From assembly GCA_002168195.1 (NCBI GenBank), contig NHBP01000009.1, positions 11,971 to 18,309 of the forward strand: DNA of 6,339 bases, in the 5' to 3' direction. Positions 1-5,630 of this stretch are shown in pieces. The notes beneath the pieces were generated by a model that was not told the DNA's origin, did no database searches, and was given only the letters and a program-made list of their open reading frames with translations. This DNA is from Planctomycetaceae bacterium TMED10. GTDB taxonomy: Bacteria > Planctomycetota > Planctomycetia > Pirellulales > UBA7805. A program made the position numbers and the translations under genes. Position 1 is the first letter of the stretch. The number at the start of each line of letters is the position of its first letter.

Positions 1-2189
1 TCGTCACACGCCACTTCCCACAGTCCACCCACGGCAAACAATGATGCAAGAATTTCTTCACCGCTACGATCCACAGTTGCGGCCTTCCATTGCTCTAGAA
101 GGTCTTCGATCCGGTCCAGAAAAAAGGCGGTAGCATCGACAAGACTTTCGGGTGGTTCCCCTGCGATCTGCCAGGCGGCAATGACCGAACTCATTTTTGA
201 GTTTGACTGTGTTGGTTCACCAACAACGACTTGATCGACTGCCAAATACCCATCTTCTTCATGCCGCCAATCGTGTTGTTTGCGTGATATAAATTGCATT
301 TGATCACCGTTTTGAAGCAATTCCAGATAGGCGCTTTTGCCTTCCCATAATCGCGTGTCAAAGGAAATCCAATGCCAGGCATCTTTATTGATCGGAATAT
401 CAAGACTGGTCGTTGTCGGTCCCTGACCGACCATCTCGTAATGTTGAACATAAAGTCGTGCACGACCATGCCGCCCTTGAACCCGCAGACTCAATTTTTT
501 AGGGAGAACAAATGTCGGCGATTTCAGCGAACCGGCCAGTCGCGATGTCAGGTCACCTGCTACCCAGCTTGAGCCTACAATTGCGTTCAGCAGCACTTTT
601 CCGGTTGGTGAAATCACAACCGTGCCCGGTGGTCGCTGTTCACAATCAAATCCCGGACCCGAAGAAAACCATGCACTCGGCGAACCTGGTCCTATAAAAT
701 TCTTTAGATTTTTATTCTCAGGTGCGGGGATCTGCTTGAATCGATTCCAAGCGACCCGGCGAGTGTCTGCGTCACTGGCAAGCAGGACAGCAGTGACAGG
801 ATAGAGAGGATGGTCTTCCTGGTTCCATGCTTCATTCGCCTTGAGTTGTTCACTTAACGTCGAGCACTGTTCTGGGGTCGTAAGGTCTAAGTCGTTAAAC
901 GCACTCTCAATATGTGAAATCAACGCTTCACGAACCGTCTTTTTTTTCTGCAAAAGATCAGCTTTGAGTTCTGTACAGTTTTCACTGGAGACCGTATTTG
1001 CAAAATCAAGGCGAGAGCTGGCGATAACCCCGTAGAGTGAATAATAATCCTGCATCGAGAGGGCATCGAATTTGTGATCGTGACAGCGACAGCAGGAAAG
1101 CGTCAGGCCCAGAAATGCCTTGCTGGTCGTATCAATGATGGTGTCAAAAACACGCGCTTGGTCTGCATGAATGTCTGCTGGTCCATGGTGTCCATCAGTG
1201 AGATAGACATATCCGGGCCCCATAATCGACTCATTGGCACCGTCGAGTGGATCAACTCGTGGTTTTTCAATCAGATCTCCCGCGAGTGCTTCGCGAATGA
1301 ATTGATCATAAGTGACGTCGGTGTTGTAGGCTCGAATTAAATAGTCGCGGTAACGAAATACAAACGGGGCGGAATAGTCTTGCGCAAAAGCTTTTGTTTC
1401 GCCATAGCGGATAATATCCATCCAGTACCGCGCCCAATGTTCTCCGAATCGTGGAGAGGCAAGCAGTCGGTCAACCACGCGTTCGTAAGCATCGGGAGAT
1501 TTGTCCGCGAGGAAGTGATCAATTTCATCAAGCGTGGGAGGAAGTCCGATCAGATCGAACGTGACGCGACGTAGCCATTGATTTCGATTTACTTCCTTTG
1601 CGGGTTCAAGGTCGGCTTGTTCCAGTCGGCTCAAAATGAATCGATCAATAAATTGACGTGGCCAAAGTACATCTTGGACTGCTGGAGGGTCGCTCGATTT
1701 AAGCGGATGCCAACACCAGTGGTTTTCTTTTCGTTGCTGGAGTGAAAAAGTTTCTGTGTCCTCGAAATCCGCATCGGCTCCTTCCGCTGGCCAGGGAGCA
1801 CCCATGCTGACCCATTGATTGAGTAGATCGATTTCTGCTGACGGTAACTTTGAGTCTGGTGGCATTTCATAAGTACCACCGTAGTGAATGGACTCAATCA
1901 GTAAGCTCTGTTCAGGATTTCCTGGAACGATTACCGGTCCAGTATCACCACCGGCAAGCATCGCGTGGCGGGAGTCGAGTCGCAACCCGGCTTCAATCGT
2001 CTCAGCTGTCTTGCTGTGACACTCATGACAACGTTCAACCAAGAGAGGTCGAATCTTCTTTTCAAAAAAAGCTAAGTCTTCGGTGGAAAATGAGGTCGAT
2101 GTTTCTTCGCCTACGCCACGTAAAAGCAGCGGAGAGGTGAGGCACACTACAGTTGCCACGAGAAATGCCAGTAGGTGTCGCTCGGTCAT
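1..2189 (-). CDS. PSCyt1/DUF1549 planctomycete cytochrome c-like secreted protein (C-terminus beyond window)
   Basis: The minus strand is open from ATG at 2189 to the window edge (729 full codons, no stop). Residues 1-25 look like a Sec signal peptide (TERH, then a hydrophobic LLAFLVATVV core). A PSCyt1 cytochrome c-like domain follows: CHECH haem motif at 54-58 and the EMPPDSKLP segment at 108-116, where M109 could be the axial ligand. DUF1549 spans about 175-395, with RRVTFDLIGLPPT (207-219), HWARYWMDIIRYGET (251-265) and a second CxxCH, CCRCHDHKFD, at 366-375. Residues about 520-660 look like a beta-sandwich insert. Families of this type normally end in DUF1553, which must lie off-window, so several hundred residues are probably missing. 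An in-frame TAA lies about 28 codons upstream with no ATG, GTG or TTG between, so ATG 2189 is the first usual start; its Shine-Dalgarno is poor. The protein is probably exported and haem-binding. Its reaction is unknown; a role in polysaccharide use is often proposed for the family but nothing here tests it. Confidence 0.93.
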   Translation of the reverse strand, partial: MTERHLLAFLVATVVCLTSPLLLRGVGEETSTSFSTEDLAFFEKKIRPLLVERCHECHSKTAETIEAGLRLDSRHAMLAGGDTGPVIVPGNPEQSLLIESIHYGGTYEMPPDSKLPSAEIDLLNQWVSMGAPWPAEGADADFEDTETFSLQQRKENHWCWHPLKSSDPPAVQDVLWPRQFIDRFILSRLEQADLEPAKEVNRNQWLRRVTFDLIGLPPTLDEIDHFLADKSPDAYERVVDRLLASPRFGEHWARYWMDIIRYGETKAFAQDYSAPFVFRYRDYLIRAYNTDVTYDQFIREALAGDLIEKPRVDPLDGANESIMGPGYVYLTDGHHGPADIHADQARVFDTIIDTTSKAFLGLTLSCCRCHDHKFDALSMQDYYSLYGVIASSRLDFANTVSSENCTELKADLLQKKKTVREALISHIESAFNDLDLTTPEQCSTLSEQLKANEAWNQEDHPLYPVTAVLLASDADTRRVAWNRFKQIPAPENKNLKNFIGPGSPSAWFSSGPGFDCEQRPPGTVVISPTGKVLLNAIVGSSWVAGDLTSRLAGSLKSPTFVLPKKLSLRVQGRHGRARLYVQHYEMVGQGPTTTSLDIPINKDAWHWISFDTRLWEGKSAYLELLQNGDQMQFISRKQHDWRHEEDGYLAVDQVVVGEPTQSNSKMSSVIAAWQIAGEPPESLVDATAFFLDRIEDLLEQWKAATVDRSGEEILASLFAVGGLWEVACD

Positions 2190-2371
2190 GCCTGGAGACC
2201 TACGAAACAGAAGACAGAAGTCCGACCCGGGATCACCGTGGAAATGCGATTGATCCTTACCCGTACTACTTTAAGGCCAATGGCGGAAGATGTCCATTCG
2301 TTCCCGAGAATGGAAAATGGTCGATCCTCGCGTCGCCAGAGATCACCGAGAAGTAGAACACAGCGGTGGCG

Positions 2372-2428
2372 CGCGGAATTTCCCCCCTGGAGGGGGCAAA
2401 ATGCCCCAGTTTTTTTCCGCATTCCGCG
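2372..2428 (+). repeat. Perfect 8-bp inverted repeat enclosing two overlapping hairpins
   Basis: The arms CGCGGAAT (2372-2379) and ATTCCGCG (2421-2428) are exact reverse complements and enclose 41 bases. Inside, CCCCC (2383-2387) can pair with GGGGG (2392-2396) around a TGGA loop, or GGGGCA (2393-2398) can pair with TGCCCC (2402-2407); the two cannot form together because they share the G run. The right arm is also part of a tandem TTCCGCA/TTCCGCG repeat (2415-2428). The element ends about 31 bases before the sigma-54 -24 box. It could be an enhancer-binding-protein site or an RNA structure; the sequence does not decide. Confidence 0.6.
2393..2416 (+). terminator. Terminator-like hairpin with T7 tract
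   Basis: A perfect 6-bp GC-rich stem, GGGGCA/TGCCCC, with an AAA loop is followed two bases later by seven Ts (2410-2416), the layout of a rho-independent terminator read rightwards. No confident gene ends upstream on this strand, and the element lies before the predicted moxR transcription start. It may shield the sigma-54 promoter from upstream transcription, end a short unrecognised transcript, or attenuate a longer moxR leader. The stem is short and the 3-base loop tight, so strength is uncertain. Confidence 0.5.
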
Positions 2429-2458
2429 AAAAATAAGCTGATTTTTAAATCAAATCCT

Positions 2459-2475
2459 TTGGCACGCTCGTTGCG
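2459..2475 (+). promoter_or_regulatory. Sigma-54 (RpoN) -24/-12 promoter for the moxR operon
   Basis: The sequence TTGGCACGCTCGTTGCG matches the sigma-54 consensus YTGGCACG-N4-TTGCW at every position except the last, weak one (G for A/T). The invariant GG (2461-2462) and GC (2473-2474) are exactly ten bases apart, as required. By the usual geometry transcription would start near 2486, giving a leader of about 114 bases before the moxR ATG. It faces the moxR-DUF58-BatD-like-batA operon and is the only convincing promoter in the intergenic region. Sigma-54 promoters need an ATP-driven enhancer-binding protein, so the operon would be strictly signal-dependent if this is its main promoter. Confidence 0.75.
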
Positions 2476-2599
2476 TATATCAAACCGCTGGGCAATGAGG
2501 GGTGGGGTGGTGATAACCGTGCCCGCTTTTTGAAAGCTTTGATAACGATTATTCGAATCGCATATACAAACCAGAAAACTGATTGGAAAGGCAACTGAG

Positions 2600-3619
2600 A
2601 TGTCGCACGCAACTGTAAACAACAATGTAACGCATGAACAAATCAATCAGATCAGCGAGCAGATCAAGACACATAGCGAGCCTTTTCGTCGGTTGTTAGG
2701 CGAAGTGGGTCGCGTGATCGTCGGACAAGAACAACTCATGCATCGAATGCTCGTTGGTCTTCTTGGCAATGGCCACCTATTGATCGAAGGTGTTCCCGGT
2801 CTGGCCAAGACGACAGCAGTCTCTTGCCTTGCCAAAGGCATCAACACAGGATTTCAACGATTGCAGTTCACTCCTGATCTTCTTCCGGCGGATTTGATTG
2901 GAACCTTGATTTACCGACCGCAAGATCAGGACTTTGTGGTTCAGAAAGGCCCCATTTTTTCAAATCTGATTTTGGCGGACGAAATCAACCGCGCGCCTGC
3001 AAAAGTACAGAGTGCTCTTTTAGAAGCGATGCAAGAGAGACAGGTCACGATTGGTGGTGAAACCCATCTGCTTGACGAGCCTTTTCTTGTGATGGCAACC
3101 CAGAACCCGGTGGAGCAGGAAGGAACATACCCACTTCCCGAAGCTCAAATGGATCGTTTCATGCTGAAGGTGATTGTTGGGTACCCCAATCACAAGGAAG
3201 AATTAGAAATCCTCAAGAGGATGTCGAAGACGAAAGCTTCGTATGACGTCCAGTCGGTGCTGGATCCAGAAGACGTCGTTGAGGCTCGCAAGCTTGTTGA
3301 TCAGATTTATGTTGACGATCGGGTGAGTAGCTACATTGTGGATCTTGTCGTGGCAACGCGCGAACCGGAATCCTACGGCATCGAAGCGAAGCACTTGATT
3401 CAATATGGTGGCTCACCACGTGCCTCTATTAATCTCACCCTCGCTGCCAAGGCGAATGCGTTTCTTGCGGGACGCGGTTATGTGACTCCACAGGATGTCA
3501 AAGACATTGCCCATGATGTACTGCGACATCGAGTGATCCTGACGTATGAGGCGGAGGCCGAAGATATCAGTTCGGTCGATATCATTGACAGAATCCTGAG
3601 CGAAGTTCAGGTTCCCTGA
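2600..3619 (+). CDS. moxR: MoxR-family AAA+ ATPase
   Basis: This 339-residue cytoplasmic ATPase has the normal length for the MoxR family. Motifs visible in order: VGQEQLMHRML (41-51), Walker A GVPGLAKTT at 64-72 (K70, T71), Walker B LILADE at 123-128 (D127, E128), sensor 1 ATQNP at 166-170 (N169), the family motif EQEGTYPLPEAQMDRF (172-187) with the likely arginine finger R186, and sensor 2 GGSPRA at 270-275 (R274). The lid domain fills the C-terminal 130 residues. All residues needed for ATP binding and hydrolysis are present. ATG 2600 follows a good ribosome binding site, GGAAAGG (2585-2591), at 8 bases. MoxR proteins are thought to remodel or activate VWA-domain partners, here DUF58 and BatA downstream. 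It is the first gene of the operon, behind the sigma-54 promoter. The exact client is not shown by the sequence. Confidence 0.97.
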   Translation: MSHATVNNNVTHEQINQISEQIKTHSEPFRRLLGEVGRVIVGQEQLMHRMLVGLLGNGHLLIEGVPGLAKTTAVSCLAKGINTGFQRLQFTPDLLPADLIGTLIYRPQDQDFVVQKGPIFSNLILADEINRAPAKVQSALLEAMQERQVTIGGETHLLDEPFLVMATQNPVEQEGTYPLPEAQMDRFMLKVIVGYPNHKEELEILKRMSKTKASYDVQSVLDPEDVVEARKLVDQIYVDDRVSSYIVDLVVATREPESYGIEAKHLIQYGGSPRASINLTLAAKANAFLAGRGYVTPQDVKDIAHDVLRHRVILTYEAEAEDISSVDIIDRILSEVQVP

Positions 3620-3625
3620 TTTATG

Positions 3626-3651
3626 CAACCCGGCCCGAGAGGGCCGGGTTG
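3626..3651 (+). repeat. Intercistronic 11-bp hairpin with GAGA tetraloop
   Basis: Seven bases after the moxR stop, CAACCCGGCCC (3626-3636) pairs perfectly with GGGCCGGGTTG (3641-3651) around a GAGA loop of the stable GNRA type. No T run follows on either strand, so it is not a standard intrinsic terminator. In the mRNA it would protect the 3' end of the moxR message from 3'-5' exonucleases or cause partial termination or pausing, uncoupling moxR levels from the downstream genes. It ends 27 bases before the DUF58 ribosome binding site and does not cover it. Confidence 0.85.
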
Positions 3652-3678
3652 AGCGTTGATTGGAGTAAGCGAAAAAGT

Positions 3679-3683
3679 GGAGG
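3679..3683 (+). promoter_or_regulatory. Ribosome binding site that sets the DUF58 start
   Basis: GGAGG lies 10 bases before ATG 3694. It supports that start over the upstream in-frame TTG at 3649, which overlaps the hairpin arm, has no Shine-Dalgarno and would add 15 residues unlike the family's N-terminus. Confidence 0.75.
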
Positions 3684-3693
3684 TGTGAAGACA

Positions 3694-4569
3694 ATGATTC
3701 CTGTTGAGGTGATGAAGAAAATACGGCGGATTCAAATTCGCACATCCCATGTTGTTGACGACATGCTGGGTGGCCAGTATCACTCCGCCTTCAAGGGCCG
3801 TGGCATTGAGTTTGAAGAGGTGCGGCCCTATCAAATCGGGGATGACGTCCGCGCGATTGATTGGAATGTGACAGCACGCTGCGGGAGTCCCTTTATTAAG
3901 CTTTTCCGTGAGGAAAGAGAACTTACGGTTCACTTAATGGTGGATCTCAGCGCTTCTCAGTCCTTAGGGACTCAATATCAGTCGAAACGTGAATTGGTGA
4001 CTGAGTTGGGCGCGACGCTTGCTTTTTCAGCGATTAAAAACAACGACAAAGTCGGACTGACTTTATTTACGGATGGAATCGAAAAAGTTATTCCTCCGGG
4101 CAAAGGTACCCGGCATGTTTTGAGAGTGACTCGAGAGTTGCTCTATTGTGAGCCAATCGGTCATGGAACTGACATCGCAGCGGCGATGGATCATCTGAAC
4201 CGCACGGGCAAGAGACGATCAGTGATCTTTTTAATCAGCGATTTTCAAGATCAAGATTATCGGAAGCCGCTTCGCATTGCGAGACGAAAACACGACATCA
4301 TCCCAATCGTGGTTGATGACCAAATTGAACGTGAAGTGCCGAATGTCGGTCTGTTGGAGTTGCGTGACGCAGAGACGGGCGAAACGGTAGTCTTCGATAC
4401 CACAAGTCGAAGGCAGCGAGTCGCTTATGCGGAGTTTGCCAATCGCCAGCGCGACGACAGAGAACGTCTTTTTAGGGAATTGAACATGGATCCCATTTAT
4501 ATCCACACCGGCCAGGACATGATTGATCCGCTCCGGCGATTCTTTCATAAGCGGGAGGCGCGACGATGA
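3694..4569 (+). CDS. DUF58 domain protein (VWA-like fold), MoxR partner
   Basis: This is a 291-residue soluble protein with no signal peptide or membrane segment, the usual length for the short form of DUF58. The start MIPVEVMKKIRRIQIRT is typical of the family. The DUF58 signature spans 35-62: GRGIEFEEVRPYQIGDD followed by IDWNVTAR. The C-terminal part has a VWA-like fold with an apparently complete MIDAS metal site: DLSAS at 84-88 (D84, S86, S88), T159 in HGTD, and D183 in ISDF. DUF58 genes nearly always sit next to moxR, and the two products are thought to work together, possibly in assembling or activating envelope or metal-containing complexes. The stop overlaps the next start (ATGA, 4566-4569), indicating translational coupling. 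The preceding 74-base gap holds a strong hairpin. Molecular function is not established for the family. Confidence 0.95.
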   Translation: MIPVEVMKKIRRIQIRTSHVVDDMLGGQYHSAFKGRGIEFEEVRPYQIGDDVRAIDWNVTARCGSPFIKLFREERELTVHLMVDLSASQSLGTQYQSKRELVTELGATLAFSAIKNNDKVGLTLFTDGIEKVIPPGKGTRHVLRVTRELLYCEPIGHGTDIAAAMDHLNRTGKRRSVIFLISDFQDQDYRKPLRIARRKHDIIPIVVDDQIEREVPNVGLLELRDAETGETVVFDTTSRRQRVAYAEFANRQRDDRERLFRELNMDPIYIHTGQDMIDPLRRFFHKREARR

Positions 4570-5630
4570 AGAACAATGGGTTGAAATACTCCCACCGCAT
4601 GAGAACTTCAGCGGCAAGAACGCTATTAGTAGCCCTTGTTCCGATGGTGATGTTAAGTGGTGCGATGGGAAGCGGTTGTAATTCTTCCAGCGATGCGAGC
4701 AAGCAGTTGGCATCATCGACGATGCAGATCGTAAATGAAGCACAGGAAGGTGGCGTCAAGTTAACAGTTGCGTTGGATCGCCGAGTGGTCCAGGTGGCAC
4801 AACCGGTGAATTTGGAGATTACGGCTCAAGCACCCGAGGGAGTGTCTGTGCAGTTTCCTGAACCAAGTGACAGCTTCGGTCCTTTCCAGATTGTCGATGT
4901 CCAAGAGCAATTCGATATTCCGCTGGGACAAGATCGCATTTGGAAACGCGAGTACGAATTAGAGTCACTTGCGTCAGGTACAAAAACAATTCCGCCGTTA
5001 AAGATTTCTTTTGTTGACCGGCGTTCGGGAAAACCGGTGTCTGGTGCCGTGAGTTCTGCACCCATTGAATTAGAGATTGCAAGCTTGCTTGAGGGGCAGA
5101 GCGACCCGACAAAGTTCCGTGACATCAAAGGGGTGGTCCATGTTACTAAAGAAAAGACTGCTACCAACGCTTGGATCACCTATGGCGTTTCGGCAGGCGG
5201 TATTTTTCTGTTGGCGGGAGTTTTGTTACTTCTTTGGCATCGGCGTCATCGAAAAAGTACGCCTGCAGAGTGGGCTCTGATGCAACTTGCCTGCCTTGAA
5301 GAGCGTAATCTTTTAGCAGGCGGTGATACACATATTTTTTACTGTTGTTTAACCGACATCATTCGCCACTACATTGAAGATCGATTCGGTTACCGTGCCC
5401 CAAAACAGACGACTACGGAATTCCTGTCAGCGGTGCAGCGAGAAGACCTACTTTGTGAAAAGCACCAAGCGCCGCTGCAGGAGTTCCTACAAGTTGCGGA
5501 CATGGTCAAATTTGCCTGTCACAGCCCATCCCGCGATGAAGCGGATGCCGCGATTGATAAGGCAAGAAAATTTATCCATGACACCGCCAACGATGAGACA
5601 GCCTCAGTAAAGGAGCAGGTAGCAGCATGA
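4566..5630 (+). CDS. BatD/DUF4381-like membrane-anchored protein
   Basis: This 354-residue protein starts with a basic then hydrophobic segment (13-37) ending in GSGC; C38 could be lipidated, but the lipobox is poor because G35 replaces the usual Leu at -3. Residues about 60-175 look like a BatD-type beta-sandwich, with the TIPPLKISF strand at 141-149 that is common in BatD repeats. One transmembrane helix (about 203-224) is followed by the basic WHRRHRK. The cytoplasmic tail (232-350) resembles DUF4381: EWALMQLACLEE, then LTDIIRHYIEDRFGYRAPKQTTTEF within 262-286, then ADMVKFA (311-317). It is much shorter than classical BatD, with one periplasmic domain rather than several. ATG 4566 has GGGAGG (4553-4558) at 7 bases and overlaps the DUF58 stop; its own stop overlaps the batA start. 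It probably links the MoxR/DUF58 pair in the cytoplasm to the envelope; family assignment is by pattern, not search. Confidence 0.8.
   Translation: MKNNGLKYSHRMRTSAARTLLVALVPMVMLSGAMGSGCNSSSDASKQLASSTMQIVNEAQEGGVKLTVALDRRVVQVAQPVNLEITAQAPEGVSVQFPEPSDSFGPFQIVDVQEQFDIPLGQDRIWKREYELESLASGTKTIPPLKISFVDRRSGKPVSGAVSSAPIELEIASLLEGQSDPTKFRDIKGVVHVTKEKTATNAWITYGVSAGGIFLLAGVLLLLWHRRHRKSTPAEWALMQLACLEERNLLAGGDTHIFYCCLTDIIRHYIEDRFGYRAPKQTTTEFLSAVQREDLLCEKHQAPLQEFLQVADMVKFACHSPSRDEADAAIDKARKFIHDTANDETASVKEQVAA

Larger units (their letters stand above)
2190..2599. other. Divergent intergenic region
   Basis: These 410 bases separate the start codons of the leftward PSCyt1 gene and the rightward moxR gene, so they should hold the promoters of both. 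The right half contains a sigma-54 promoter match at 2459-2475 and, before it, an inverted-repeat element at 2372-2428. The left part (2190-2370) shows no promoter I can support for the leftward gene. Small frames on both strands cross the region but none has a convincing ribosome binding site or recognisable protein. After the predicted transcription start the leader is about 114 bases, with a G-rich stretch at 2498-2511 and a weak 5-bp hairpin (CGATT/AATCG) around 2547-2561. Confidence 0.8.

Noticed and set aside
372..1574. Several rightward frames of 60-90 codons inside the PSCyt1 gene
   Set aside because: They lie opposite a continuous 729-codon frame with clear family motifs and show no motif of their own.
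2534..2575. Sigma-70-like promoter (TTGATA, then TATACA at 18 bases) close to moxR
   Set aside because: Only a partial -10 match and long spacing; much weaker than the sigma-54 site. A secondary promoter is possible but not supported.
2186..2646. Leftward frames of 78 and 126 codons across the intergenic region
   Set aside because: They have no recognisable protein content or ribosome binding site and run across the sigma-54 site and the inverted-repeat element; they look like chance open frames.
3626..3651. Intrinsic terminator of the moxR gene
   Set aside because: No T run follows the stem on the plus strand or the minus strand, and the genes downstream continue in the same direction without another convincing promoter.
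3649..3693. Upstream TTG start for the DUF58 gene, giving 306 residues
   Set aside because: The TTG overlaps the end of the hairpin and has no ribosome binding site, while ATG 3694 has GGAGG and gives the family's usual N-terminus.
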